Of a stretch of 64,000 nt of DNA, positions 37,098 through 48,179 are shown piece by piece. Source of the DNA: Plasmopara viticola (taxonomy: Eukaryota; Oomycota; Peronosporomycetes; Peronosporales; Peronosporaceae); NCBI GenBank assembly GCA_001695595.3, contig MBPM02000004.1, positions 1,054,001 through 1,118,000 of the forward strand. The letters run 5' to 3'. Under the pieces are notes generated by a model. The model saw nothing but the letters and a program-made list of their open reading frames with translations. It was not told where the DNA came from and did not search any database. A program made the position numbers and the translations under genes. Positions within the stretch are counted from its first letter, which is position 1. Each line of letters opens with the position of its first letter.

Positions 37098-37802
37098 ATG
37101 AACAAGCGCACCGAAGTCCTCCTAGGAAGTGGTAACTATTACCACTGGGAGTTTAGCATGAGGATGACCCTGGCGCGGAAGGGTCTCCTGGGACACATCA
37201 TGGCCGTCAAGGAAGAGAAGGACGTCACGGAGGCGTGGCTGGTTAATGATGCCAAGGCGCTAGGCATCATTGCTCAAGGCGTTGAGATCCAGCACCAGAC
37301 CAAGATTCGGTCGGCTACGCGTGCTATGGAGGCGTGGGGAACCCTCCGCGATTTCTACAATCGCTCGACTCTTCATAAACGTGTTGTGATGACGCGTCGA
37401 CTACATGAGTTCAAGATGGAAAGTGGAACAAGCATGGCAGAGCATCTGGACTCTTTTGACGAGCTAGTAGTGGGACTACAGACTACGGGAGATCAAATTG
37501 ATGAGTCACGCCAGCTGGTGGTACTTCTCAGCAGTCTACCTTCGGAGTACGACTTGATTTCGTCGATTGTGGAAAATGCAAGGGATATTTCGTTGATAGA
37601 AGTCAAGGAGAAGCTGCTCAAAGAGTCGGAGAAGCTGCAGAGGAAAGAAGCTACAGAGAAAGCGTTTCGCGTAAATGGAATTGGAAATGCTAGAAGATTC
37701 AAAGGTGGACGGGACAATGGGCGAAAGGGTGGTCCTCCACGCAATAACGGCGGATTCAAGGGCAAGTGCTTCAACTGTGACCAGTTTGGACACATGAAGT
37801 GA
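37098..37802 (+). pseudogene. copia gag region
   Basis: The frame starts with ATG 43 bases after the 5' LTR. It encodes a copia-type Gag (nucleocapsid precursor that packages element RNA in the cytoplasm): GSGNYYHWEFSMRMTLARKG near the start, a helical core with LRDFYN and LLSSLPSEYD, then a basic glycine-rich linker and a CCHC zinc knuckle beginning CFNCDQFGH. A TGA at 37800-37802 falls inside the knuckle, between its histidine and last cysteine; the next codons still encode the N-C expected after it. It is therefore a nonsense mutation within an otherwise continuous gag-pol frame rather than the natural end of gag. Confidence 0.88.
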
Positions 37803-40800
37803 AACTGCCCGGCCGGTAAAAGATTCAACAGCGACGACACGGTGTTTGCTGTTGGTGAAGGGAAGTCATCAGGATGGCTGATTGACAGTGGAGCAACTTC
37901 CCACATGACCCCACACAGGAAGGACTTGTTTGATTACAAGGGCCTAGAAGCTAGCATCGAAGTTACGATTGCAGACGGGAAGAAGTTGGTTGCCAAAGGA
38001 GCCGGCACGGTAAAATTGACTGGTTTGAACGGAATGAGGATTCGCATGTTTGAAGTTCTGCACATTCCCGGACTCGACAGAAGGTTGCTGTCAGTTGGCA
38101 AGCTGGCAGAGCGTGGCATGAGTGTGGAATTCTCGCGTTCGTCATTTGTCATTTGGAACAAGAAGCAAGCAATTGCGTCGGGCACAAAAGTTGAAAAGTC
38201 GTATTTTCTTGACTGTGAGCAAGAAGAAGCATGTCTCGTTGAATATACCGGGGCTGAAAATCGGTGGGAGCTTTGGCATGCACGCATGGGGCACCCCAGC
38301 AAGGATGCGCTGATCAGGACACAGCGATCAACTAATGGTATCCCAATTATCAAGCAAAGTGTGGAAATATTGTGTGCCGGGTGTTTGAAGGGCAAGCAGA
38401 CGATCACGGTGTTTCCGTCTCGTTCAATGACAAAGACGACACGTGTGTTGGAGCGTGTTCACACAGATGTCATGGGGCCAGTGCAAACTATCTCGAAGGG
38501 TGGTGCCAAATACATTTTCACGTTTGTGGATGACTTTTCACGATATGTTGCATTTTTTCTGATCAAGAGCAAGAGTGAAGTGGCTGGCAAGTTCAAGGAG
38601 TTTCTGACATTATACGAAAACCAGTGGGGTGCACGACTAAGACGTTTGCGATCCGACAACGGAACCTGGTTCGTAAATAAGGAAATGGCAAGAATATGTC
38701 AAGAGAACGGCATTGTACAACAGCTCCGTCCCATACAGCCCAGAACGGAGTAGCGGAGCGTATGAACAGGACAATTATGGAGAAAGCCCGCAGCATGTTA
38801 CACTACAAGAGCGTATCGACGGAATGGTGGGCAGAAGCGGTAAATACAGCGGTTTATTTAATTAATCGCTCCAGCAATACGGTCCATCCTGACACAACGC
38901 CGTATGAGCTAGTTTCAAAATGAAGCCTCGAATGGATTACCTGCGCGTATTTGGTTCGCAAGGCTACGCTCATATTGACGATGTAAAACGGACCAAACTA
39001 GAACCCAAGAGCTTCAAGTGTATGTTTCTTGGCTATGCAGAGAATGTCAAGGGCTATCGCGTGTTTGACTTGGAGAATGCCAAGATTAAAGTGACCCGCT
39101 CTGTAAAGTTGGATGAGCGTGAGGTGGGCGGCATCTACGACACGCAAGAGCTTAAGCCGGAAACAATTGTTCAAGTAGTTAAGGATGGTGATGAAGTCAA
39201 TGTTCAGCATCAAGTGGATCGACAGTCAGTTCCGGACGATCCCATGAGAGCTGTCGAAGAGACAGTCGAGGATGTCGATATGGAGGATGTAAATTGTACG
39301 CCAAGCGCCGTTGTACAGCGGTTAGTGCCTTCTGAGAGCCCTGTACGAAACGGGTTTGAGCTAACGGAGTATCATCAACCTTCCCAAGTGCAACAAGAAG
39401 ATCGTTTGGTGTTTCGGCCTGAATTGGAGCGAACACGAATAAGACGTGAGCCAGTGCTAATGCTAAGAAACGATTCCGATGGTGGAGAGTCAACAGAAGG
39501 CAGTGAGGGCCCACCGACTCCAAAGCGTGCTGGGATTGACGAAGATGGACTGATTGCGGAAGCCTTTCTTGCCTACGCTGTGAATATTGACGATGATATG
39601 GACTCACCAACTACTTATACTCAAGCAATGGCAAGCGACGATGCAATGAAATTCCGTGAAGCAATGGATGCTGAGCTTTGCTCTCACGAAGAGAATAAAA
39701 CGTGGACATTGCAGCCGCGAGGGAAAATTGGACGCACAATTGGATCACGATGGGTATTTGCCAAAAAGCGTGATCAGAATGGCGCTATCGTGCGATACAA
39801 GGCACGACTAGTCGCGAAAGGTTTCAAGCAGAAGTATGGCGTTGACTTTTTCGAGACATATTCCCCGGTTGCCAACATGAATTCGATCCGAATAATTTTC
39901 GCGGTATGTGTTGAATGTGGCTATCAAATGGAACAGCTGGACGTCGACACGGCTTTTCTTAATAGCGTGTTGACGGACAACGTTTTTATGGAAGTTCCGC
40001 TTGGTGTCTACAACGCTCAAGGATACATATGTCAGCTAAACAAGGCCATTTACGGACTTAAGCAAGCAGCGAGTGCCTGGAACAAGACAATACATCGTGT
40101 TTTCGTCAGGAATGGCTTTAAGAGTTGCGGAGCAGATCAATTTGTTTGTGTCAAGAGAACTAAAGAAGGTTTTGCTTACGTTGGACTGTATGTGGATGAC
40201 ATGGTTATCGCAGCAAGAAGCAGCAAAAAAATAAATCAAGTAAAGGGAGTACTCAAGAATGCTTTCAAGATGAAGGAGCTTGGTCAGGCGAAATTTATTT
40301 TGGGTATGGAAATTGATCACGACAGGTCAGCTGGAATTTTGATGATCAAACAGACTCGCTACATCGATGACGTGGTCAAGCGATTCGGTCAACAAGATGC
40401 CAAAAGTGTTGAAAACCCTTGCGTATCAGGATTGAAGCTGTCGTCAAAGCAGTCACCCACAACGGAAGAGGGACGGTCGACAATGCGATCAAAGCCTTAT
40501 CGCTCTTTGATTGGATGCTTGCTGTACATAACGACATGCACTCGGCCTGATATTGCTTACGTGGTGACGCAGCTATCACGTTTTCTGGAGAACCCAGGAC
40601 TACAACATTGAAGCACAGCAATTCGAGTAGTACGGTATCTGAAGACCACGCGTCAAATCGGTATCGTCTACCGAGGAACTGGAAGCATTACGGTCAAGGC
40701 ATACTCGGATGCAGATTGGGGCAGCAACACGGATGACAGACGCTCGGTCTCGGGAATTATGGTCATGATTGCAAGCGCACCAGTGGAATTTAAGTCGAAG

Positions 40801-41184
40801 TACCAGCGGACAGTTGCGCTGAGCTCAGCGGAAGCTGAGTATATGGCTTTCAGCTTATGCACACAAGAAGTTCTTTGCACGCGGGCAATGCTAAAGGACA
40901 TGGGTCACGAGCAAGGTGAAGGCACACAGGTTTGGGAAGACAACCAGGGTGCGATTGCGTTAGCCAGTAACGCCGGATACCATGCTAGGACGAAGCATGT
41001 GGACATCAAGCACCACTTTATTCGTGAGAACGTGCAAGAGGGACTGTTGAAGATCGAATATATCGACACGAAGAGTCAGCTTGCAGATATGCTGACGAAG
41101 GCAGTTGGGACCAAGATGCTTAAGTATCTGCGCGAAGCCACCGGAATCAAGACCAAGTCAGCAACAAAGGACACACAGCATTAG
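37803..41184 (+). pseudogene. copia pol region (protease, integrase, RT, RNase H), frame-disrupted
   Basis: Domains in order: aspartic protease WLIDSGATSHM (37876-37908 region); GAG-pre-integrase with ELWHARMGHPS (about 38267-38300); integrase core HTDVMGP and VDDFSRY (about 38460-38545), continuing with AQNGVAERMNR after a frame change at about 38715-38745; a second frame change at 38917-38920; reverse transcriptase from about 39610, with the catalytic YVDDM at 40189-40203; a stop (TGA, 40609-40611) after the RT; RNase H with LSSAEAEYMA, DNQGAIALA and KHVDIKHHFI, ending at TAG 41182-41184. Normally one polyprotein makes the enzymes for cDNA synthesis and integration. Here four lesions rule out a functional product. 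Confidence 0.92.
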
Positions 41185-41197
41185 CGGTGATTGGGAT

Positions 41198-41343
41198 TGT
41201 TAAAATTACACCGCTGAATGCATGTTGAACAGGTGAATGGCTTCACAGTATTTACAAGTACGTTACAGTTAGTAATTACATATGGTAGCCGTTCATTGAT
41301 CAAGATAAATATATTCACTTCGGTTTTTACTTTCTTCTCAACA
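41198..41343 (+). repeat. 3' LTR of the copia element
   Basis: 146 bp, same length as the 5' LTR. It is preceded by a weakly purine-rich stretch (GCGGTGATTGGGAT, about 41184-41197) in the position of the polypurine tract. Confidence 0.93.
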
Positions 41344-41553
41344 CGGGTCTCGTTCGGCGGGCAGTGCAGCCAGCATCGAGGTCGTGAGGGTCTTCCATTA
41401 TTTTGTTGAGCTCTGACTTGGTAAGAGCCCAGGTGGCGCCCTGGTGCTGGAGACCGTCGCGTCGAGGGTGAGACTCGTTAGAGACCTGCAGATGCCCGAG
41501 AGCACCTGCCCAAAGCGCGCGAGCATTTAGCCCCCGCAACCTTTTCCCGTGAG

Positions 41554-41712
41554 CAGTCATCTGCTTTCACAAAAGCGATATCACCCGATCGTTTACACTA
41601 AAAAGGTAGCTGTACGAAGTTCGACGGGCGTGGTCGGCAGCAAAATAGCGGCGGTTTTGGATAAAAATTGGCAGCACGATAGTGGCATGCACTGACTCTT
41701 TTTAAAATTGAA
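41554..41712. repeat. Inverted segmental duplication, arm 1 (right part)
   Basis: It continues the homology of 35690-36806 to the reverse complement of about 52118-52283, for example AAGTTCGACGGGCGTGGTCG at about 41617. Beyond about 41712 the match stops, and the sequence continues as ordinary family spacer related to 58410-58580. Confidence 0.72.
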
Positions 41713-41923
41713 GACTGCGTACATGGAGGAGTCTAAGCTGGCTAAACAAAAGGCGGCAATTATAACACCATTGTTGCCCAATCATCTGCTTTGTCGATGC
41801 AGTTTCCATTACGGATCAGTTTGCAGCAACCCATTACTAATCATACGGTGTGTCATAGTGCCTTAATTAACTCCTTCTTCTGTCGAGTACAGGCCGCTGG
41901 ATTTTGTAAAAATATTGCTGTAG

Positions 41924-42202
41924 CTAAATGCTCGCGCGCTTCGGGCAGGTGCTCTCGGGCATCTGCAGGTCTCTAACGAGCCTCACCCTCGACGCGACGG
42001 TCTCCAGCACCAGGGCGCCACCTGAGCTCTTACCAAGTCAGAAGTACACAAAATAATGGAAGACCCTCACGGCCTCAGTGCTGGCTGCACTGCCCGCCGA
42101 ACGAGACCCGACGTATGCGGACACCACTCTATGCCGTGGACTAGCCATAGAGCCTAGCACGTGCATAACTTGGCAACGCGATAACGTAATACAATACAAA
42201 CA
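41924..42202 (+). mobile_element. LINE derivative, copy 3, 5'-truncated (279 bp)
   Basis: Plus orientation, flanked by a perfect 10-bp direct repeat ATTGCTGTAG at 41914-41923 and 42203-42212. It lacks the first ~45 bases of the full-length short element and begins at TAAATGCTCGCGCG. It has the same internal junctions and an (ATACA)n-type tail. The 5' truncation is what target-primed reverse transcription produces. Confidence 0.87.
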
Positions 42203-42463
42203 ATTGCTGTAGTTTCTCAGCAGTATTTATTTCTTGTCCACAATCGTCGCTTTGCACACGCAACCGACAAGATGCGTTACATGTGTCCTTGTTCCTTGTT
42301 TGGCTGCTTATACAAAGCGGCAGCGTTTGCGATCTTGTAATCTGTACTTTGCCATAGCCTCAATCAATGTTATATTGTATACGTTCCGATCTATGTACAA
42401 TCTTCTCCGCATAACATAAGTTCGCATTCTGCGAGGGTTGTGCTTCATAATTTTGCGACCACA

Positions 42464-43992
42464 TTCTTCTTGTTACAAAAACTTGTACTTTCGAGAACAA
42501 CTGTAGGCTTTTGATTTGTCAAAGCCGTGCACAGCACAAAGATGACACGTTTTAGGTCGATGGCCTCATCTCCTGAAAAAAGTAAATGCCTCAAGGTCGC
42601 AAACATTTGGGAGATACGTACAAGAAAAGTTGAGTATGAAGTGTGGCCTATAATCTCGATTAACTCGGGAAGCGAGAAACTCGGTAGCTACTGAGATTTG
42701 AGACTTGATAATTTAGGCGTTGCGAGTTGTTTTTTAGTATTATTTATCACGGAACTGAGAGAACACTTTGCTCATTATTTCATCAGGTTTAAATTACTTC
42801 GACCAATCAAATTTTACTATTTAGTCTTGCTGTTCTTTTAGCTTAGAATTATAGTATACTTACAGTGTTATGGTCAGAACTAATTTTGGCTCGACGATCT
42901 ACACAATCTGTCCTGGTCCAATTCTGGTCCGTCGTCAGCGTTATACGTATCATGAGCCCCAATACTTAAGATCCAGCTACTTGTCCGATTTCCTTTTGAT
43001 CAAAGATTGTCTTGGTCTACACACTACCGCCTTTCTGTGCCTTTGGGTAATTATACATCTGAATCGATCTGAGCTAGTACTTATCGCAATCGCCACAGTA
43101 ACATGGAGTCCATGTTACTGTGGCTTGTCCGTACATGCAAAGAGTCGTTGTGCAGTTGAATCAGTTAAAGACAATCCAAGTCACAAATACAATATCGGTC
43201 GTGGTGTCCGAGCACGCACACGACGCATACGCAGCTGCAAAGTGACTTTGTGCACTAAATCTACGCTTAGCTGTCAGTTTGTGGCTTTGCCAAATGCAGC
43301 AGCATAAGCCGAGTGAGGGAAATGCCTATTTCACGATAGTGTTGTGCACAGACTCTTAAGTTAAAATTAAAGACTGCGTAACACTCTAGGAGGAAGAGTA
43401 TAAGCTGGCTAAACATTTAACGCAAAGGCCGCTAGCGATCAATTTATTGTGCCCAATTATCGACTTGGAATGTGTGGCTATACCGGTGGCCTCTATAATA
43501 GCGATTTCTACAAGATGACATAACCTTCTCAATTCACGAATGCACTACACTAATAATTGTGTTTGCCACGACTTAATCATTGAGTCGCGCGTATTTTCCA
43601 TTTTCCTTACGCCACTAGGGGATGCCTTTGTAAATCATACATATACTATTTTTAAAGAAGAAAACACAGCTGCAGGATCGACTTAAAAGAACCAGCGCGA
43701 ATTGAAAGGTGGCCGCGCCGGGCGCTTGGAAAAGGGAAGTGACCGAGGCGCTTAAACACATCGCATCATTAGTCTGCAAATTGATTCGGACGAGACTGCT
43801 GCTACGAAAATAAGCAAATAGGCAGGCAATCGAGGCTAGCAACCGCAAAATTACAACATGTAGAAATTTAACGAAAGATATAGACAACAAAAAAGGAATC
43901 TAGAGTTGTGGCTCGAAATCTCGACTAACTCGTTAAGCGCTAGCTTTAGGACCGGCAATTGATACATGCAAACGGAGCTGTTCACCTTGTAC
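42464..43992. repeat. 3' flank of L4; start of tandem unit C
   Basis: From TTCTTCTTGTTACAAAAACT at about 42464 the sequence aligns with 53390 onwards, in the same orientation, and runs into the gene L4/L5. It marks the left end of an ~11-kb tandem duplication. It holds no supported gene. Confidence 0.75.
43093..43123. repeat. Perfect 15-bp inverted repeat
   Basis: CCACAGTAACATGGA, one base, then its exact reverse complement. In the duplicate copy near 53990 only the left half (CCACAGTAAAATGGA) is present, so the second arm arose or was perfected in this copy. Confidence 0.8.
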
Positions 43993-45687
43993 TTAAGTGG
44001 GACTAGCCTTGCGCTTCCGGCTGTGAGGCGAAGTGTGTTTTAACATATTCCAGACTGGACCATTTTCTTTCCGCAATTCTACCAAGACCGTAAGCCACAA
44101 CTTTGAGGATATTTCTTTGTTCTCTATTTTCTTTTGCAACGCTTTAAACACAGTATTCATTGCTTTTTCGGCATTGTTGTTTTCCCCACGGCTATAATAC
44201 ACCACGGAAGCCTTAAACCACTTCAAGAGGATTTCAGTGTCCACACCTTGTTGGAGAAGTGTGTTCCAAGCCTCTTCGGGATGCAACTTGGACAGTAAGA
44301 GTAGCTGGGAATAACGAGAAAGGTACTGTACCATTTTGCCTGCAAATATCTTAAGGTCCGTGCGCTGCCTCGATGACAAGTCTGCGAAACGTTCAGTTTG
44401 ATACTTGAAAGTCTTAAACATCCCTTCAACTTCATCGAACGAATGTACTGGCTTCAGCATTCCATACACTATAGCGCCATCAAATGGCATCGTATTCATG
44501 TATGCAGCGATGAAGGCAATTGCCTCCAGAAATGTACGATAATTGTCGTCCGTAATCGTCTTGCCCAAAAGTCCAAAGCTGTTAAAAATGTGGAGAGGGA
44601 ACCTCTGCCATAAGTCCCGCAAATATGCTGCAAGGTTTCCAGTCTCGTGTTCCACATCTCCCAGCACGTGCTCAAGCGCATTAGACTCAAACATTGCCCG
44701 CGCACGTGGCACTGACATCATCGACAGTTGCAAAAAAATAAAGTCGCCAACACGAAAACTGGAAGCACCCGACTGCAAATACATTTTAACGTAATCGAGC
44801 CACGCAGTAAATACAGTTATATCGTCAAGATCAATCCGACCATGCGCATCATTAAGATGCAAGACACGAAAAATGGTGAATGGTGATGCCTCCTTTTGAA
44901 GCCATACATTGAGTACGTGATCCTTAGTGACTGAATCCGTGACCATATACGTCAGCATATCCTCAGCAAAGCTTCTCATGGACGGATCGTGTCGATAAGT
45001 TTCAAACAGTGTCACTACTTGTATATGCGGACCAGGAAGTGACTTATCGTCAAGCGAAAGTGTCAGTTCTAAACTTCGTGCCTCCATTTGTTCGACCAAA
45101 AACCCCAGAAGCTCCTTGTCGTCAAATGCTGCGTGATTCGAACTCGTGCTGTCTATTTTTCTGTACTCTATAATATAGCGAAACCACAAAAGCAGCTTGG
45201 GGTCGTCACTCATTTTGACTATGTCCATGTCTCGATTTACGATACTTTCAAGGTTCATGTACGAAAAAACAGTCTTTGGGTCTACATGCTGTTTAAGCAA
45301 CCAATCGTCTGTTTCCTTCATCATTAAAGCCCAATGCTCATGTTCCATCACCTTGGCAATATTTTCCGTACTTGTCTGCGTTCCCAGCTTAAAAATGTTC
45401 TTCAGATCGCTCGAAAACTTTGCAATCATCTCGCCTTTTTCAACATTCGGATCAATCACATGCACAGCCACAGGATTCACCCCTCTCGCTTCATCGTTCT
45501 TGTCTTTCTCATGCACCCCATCGATGGCTTTTGCTCTCGTTGGGATGATGTCGATCAAAGCTGCAGCTTCCAAGGTTTTAGATGTGTCCGTCCTATTATC
45601 ACGTCTCGAATGCGAGGTGGCGCCAAAACAAGCGCTGACATTAAAAAAAAGAGTGATGGCAGTACGTACGAAGATGCCGATGCGCAT
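43993..45687 (-). CDS. L4: predicted secreted WY-repeat effector-like protein, 564 aa
   Basis: The frame is open nine codons further upstream, but that codon is TTG. The first ATG (45685-45687) gives MRIGIFVRTAITLFFNVSAC, a signal peptide aligned with those of L2 and L3. There is no RXLR; the early mature part reads SHSRRDNRTD. The family modules are present: DDWLLKQHVDPKTVFSYMNL with LLWFRYIIEY; VWLQKEASPFTIFRVLHL with FTAWLDYVKMY; DLWQRFPLHIFNSFGL with IAFIAAYM; and LHPEEAWNTLL with KWFKASVVYY. It ends SRKRKASPT, so the basic cluster is kept although the last residues differ from L2/L3. It belongs to the same subfamily as L5 and is nearly identical to it through about residue 330. Function is unknown; secreted effector is the inference. 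Confidence 0.87.
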   Translation of the reverse strand: MRIGIFVRTAITLFFNVSACFGATSHSRRDNRTDTSKTLEAAALIDIIPTRAKAIDGVHEKDKNDEARGVNPVAVHVIDPNVEKGEMIAKFSSDLKNIFKLGTQTSTENIAKVMEHEHWALMMKETDDWLLKQHVDPKTVFSYMNLESIVNRDMDIVKMSDDPKLLLWFRYIIEYRKIDSTSSNHAAFDDKELLGFLVEQMEARSLELTLSLDDKSLPGPHIQVVTLFETYRHDPSMRSFAEDMLTYMVTDSVTKDHVLNVWLQKEASPFTIFRVLHLNDAHGRIDLDDITVFTAWLDYVKMYLQSGASSFRVGDFIFLQLSMMSVPRARAMFESNALEHVLGDVEHETGNLAAYLRDLWQRFPLHIFNSFGLLGKTITDDNYRTFLEAIAFIAAYMNTMPFDGAIVYGMLKPVHSFDEVEGMFKTFKYQTERFADLSSRQRTDLKIFAGKMVQYLSRYSQLLLLSKLHPEEAWNTLLQQGVDTEILLKWFKASVVYYSRGENNNAEKAMNTVFKALQKKIENKEISSKLWLTVLVELRKENGPVWNMLKHTSPHSRKRKASPT

Positions 45688-45699
45688 GCTTGGTCTTGA

Positions 45700-45730
45700 G
45701 ACGTTGCAATTCAAATCGAGAGTGGCGAAA
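45700..45730 (-). promoter_or_regulatory. Possible core promoter of L4
   Basis: On the minus strand, CGCCACTCTCGATTTGAATT lies about 20-40 bases before the ATG. It is shared with L5 and partly resembles an initiator followed by a T-rich element. The resemblance is weak. Confidence 0.25.
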
Positions 45731-47864
45731 CCCTAAAAAGAAGCTCGGACTCAAAGTTTGTGTGATTCTTTTTTTCAAGGACAGTACCAAGCTAACAGAT
45801 GGCCCGAGATTGGAGGCAGCACGTACAGAGCCTAAACACACAGAAAGTGTAATCGGACCTTTTGGAAGAAGATCACGAAGCCCTTTATTACCATTTCATT
45901 AAAAATGTTGGCACGCACTGCAAGCGTTCGCATTGTGCGTATTTAAAAGCTATGTTCGATAAGCTTCGACATCTATACGACTATTATTTCACACCTCCGG
46001 TAAAGTTTTTACAACCTAAAGTAATAATGTAGACGGCCATTCAATTAGCAATTACTAATTCACTGTACCTGTTCATCGAGATTTTTGTGACGTAGAAGGT
46101 GGCTGCAAAGTATCAGAGCAGTCGACAGCATCGCTCGACAATGCCAGTAATTATCATTCTTCCAAACGATCAGATGCCATGCCTTTTTGCTTTTGGTCCG
46201 CACATTCGTGGCAAAACCCATGAATACTATACAAAAATGCGCGTAAACGGGAAGCAATCATTGTGACACTGGAAATAGCCGGCGCTTGGGATGTGCTACA
46301 CTTGTGATATCTTGGTATTATGTGGCATTTCAGATCTTATATCACCTGCTTGGTGCGTTTGCCATCTATTCCAAAAAAGCTGGCCTCGTGGCCGTAGAAC
46401 ATACACAGCTCACGTAGGCGAGCATTGTGCCAAATCATTTATAGCTGGCTTTAAAGCTTTTCAAAGTTGTCACTCTGCTGTATATACAACTTTTGCGGTG
46501 CGTGGGTTGTTTAATTACGTAAAGTGCCGTCGACTTGCTACGTTTACTCTCTCCAAGATGCAGATATAGGGAATACAGATTTGCCTTCTTCCACTGTAAA
46601 AGCAAAGTCGAGCCCAGATAGCCAATACGGCACGGAAATAGGCTCGCCGCGCATTTGATAAGTGGAGCTGTGGTGGAAGTGCGTGTTCATCTCCTTACTT
46701 TTGTCATAGCCACAGGATCGAACGGCACTGAGAAATCGCAGTAGGTATCTCAGTATCATGTGTAATGTATTGCCATCATTGCATAAAGCCGAGCTTCTCG
46801 CATTGAATAAATATCTGCTCTATCCTTGCTTAGACTACGGAATCAAATCAAGTGCATAAACTGGATCAAAATAGAAAAATGAACTCACCGTCGATCGTAT
46901 CTTCATTAACCCCAAGCACGGTCATGGACGGTAGCTCACAATGCATTGGCAGCCGCACTGAATTTGTGCGCTCATTTCAGAAAACGTTGCCACTGGCAAG
47001 GTGGTCGGCGAGGCGACTTTTGAAGATTTTGGTAGCATGATTCCGGCGTGGACAGACTCTTTGCTTAGCTCTGACGACTGCGTATGAGGTGGAGTCTAGG
47101 CTGGCGAGACCTTATGGCAACGATTTCATTATTAATGTTGCTCAATCTTCTACTTTACTGTTACAGTCTCCATTACAGATTTATCTGCAGCAACCCACTA
47201 TAAGTATACTGTGTCCTAGTGCCTCACGCCGTTTTGTCGAGTACAGACTGCTAGTTCGTACTGGATTATATAAACTGTTCCTGCAGCGTCTCCTGCCAAT
47301 CCCTCTCAGATCAAATTGGTAATACTTATACAGCCTAAAATTCTACACGATATTAGAGTCACAAGATAATACTCGAAACAAACATTTAACCTACACTGAT
47401 AATTCCTGTCTATTTCTTGTCTATAGCTAGGTGCCGCGAACTTGATGCTTGCGGTGCTGTCGATTTTGCACACGTAACTAACATAACGCGTTACATGTGT
47501 ACCTACCTGGTTGCTTATGCAAAGCAGCAATGATATAAAATTAAGTCAAGCACAAAATCTTGACAAATATCGTTTTGACGCAAGAGACCATTATCTTTTT
47601 AATAATTGCTTCAATTGGCACGTCACAGCATAAAACAACGCAGTTAGAAAACCGCCTCAATTGGTGATACAGACAGTCAAATTAAGAAAGTAGCGTATGT
47701 TTTTTTACAGGGATGCTAGCCAATAGATCGTACGGCTTTTTGATGTAGAAGAGCTGAGTCAATATAATTTACTTTAAAAGCCAACCCCTTTATGATCTTA
47801 CTCGGAGGATCTTAAAACATAATCAATGAAAATCTGTACTCTGTCAGAGCCTCCTTAAATTTGA

Positions 47865-47928
47865 TTGGTTTGTGACCTCAAGGCACATATTCCTTCCAAC
47901 AAATATGTGCCTTGAGGTCACAAACCAA
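47865..47928. repeat. Perfect 27-bp inverted repeat with 9-base loop
   Basis: The left arm (47865-47891) starts TTGGTTTGTGACCTCAAGGC, the loop is CCTTCCAAC, and the right arm (47902-47928) is the exact reverse complement. The right arm has counterparts in the other spacers (about 59345-59370), but the left arm does not, so the hairpin is new in this copy. Confidence 0.92.
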
Positions 47929-48133
47929 CAGAAGGTACACACAAGGAAAGTGTATCCAAACTCTGACTTCAAATCTAGATCAAGTCGCCCAGCGAGGAAT
48001 CCGATAGCTAGGTTTGAGACCGGCAGCAAACGAAACTGTCAACCACGATGGCCCTAGTATTTAAGTGGACTACGTTGCGAACTGTTTTTCAGCAATTTTC
48101 AACACGGCTCGCAATTATTCAGCTATATTGAAT

Positions 48134-48179
48134 ATATATCGAAATTTCTTCACCTGATATATCGAAATTTCTTCACCTG
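48134..48179. repeat. Two perfect tandem copies of a 23-bp unit
   Basis: ATATATCGAAATTTCTTCA plus CCTG is repeated directly without a spacer at 48134-48156 and 48157-48179. The duplicate spacer near 59570-59620 has only one diverged copy. Confidence 0.85.

Larger units (their letters stand above)
36910..41343 (+). mobile_element. Ty1/copia LTR retrotransposon, full-length but inactivated
   Basis: Two 146-bp LTRs (36910-37055, 41198-41343) begin TGTTAA and end TTAACA or TCAACA. A 5-bp target duplication CGGGT lies at 36905-36909 and 41344-41348. The order gag, protease, integrase, reverse transcriptase, RNase H identifies the copia superfamily. The LTRs differ at 7 of 146 positions by direct comparison, so the insertion is not recent. 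Coding capacity is lost by stops at 37800-37802 and 40609-40611 and by frame changes at about 38715-38745 and 38917-38920. Confidence 0.95.
36807..41553 (-). mobile_element. 325-bp LINE derivative, copy 2, interrupted by a copia element
   Basis: The two pieces, 36807-36909 and 41349-41553, together rebuild the short element on the minus strand, with the (ATACA)n tail at the left and GGAAAAGGTTG at the right. A 10-bp target duplication, CAGTCATCTG, lies at 36797-36806 and 41554-41563. This copy lacks about 23 bases near its 5' end compared with the copies at 12674 and 54996. The copia element at 36910-41343 was inserted into it later. Confidence 0.87.

Noticed and set aside
47844..48057. Two near-mirror ~61-codon frames on opposite strands
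   Set aside because: They arise from the perfect inverted repeat at 47865-47928, not from genes.
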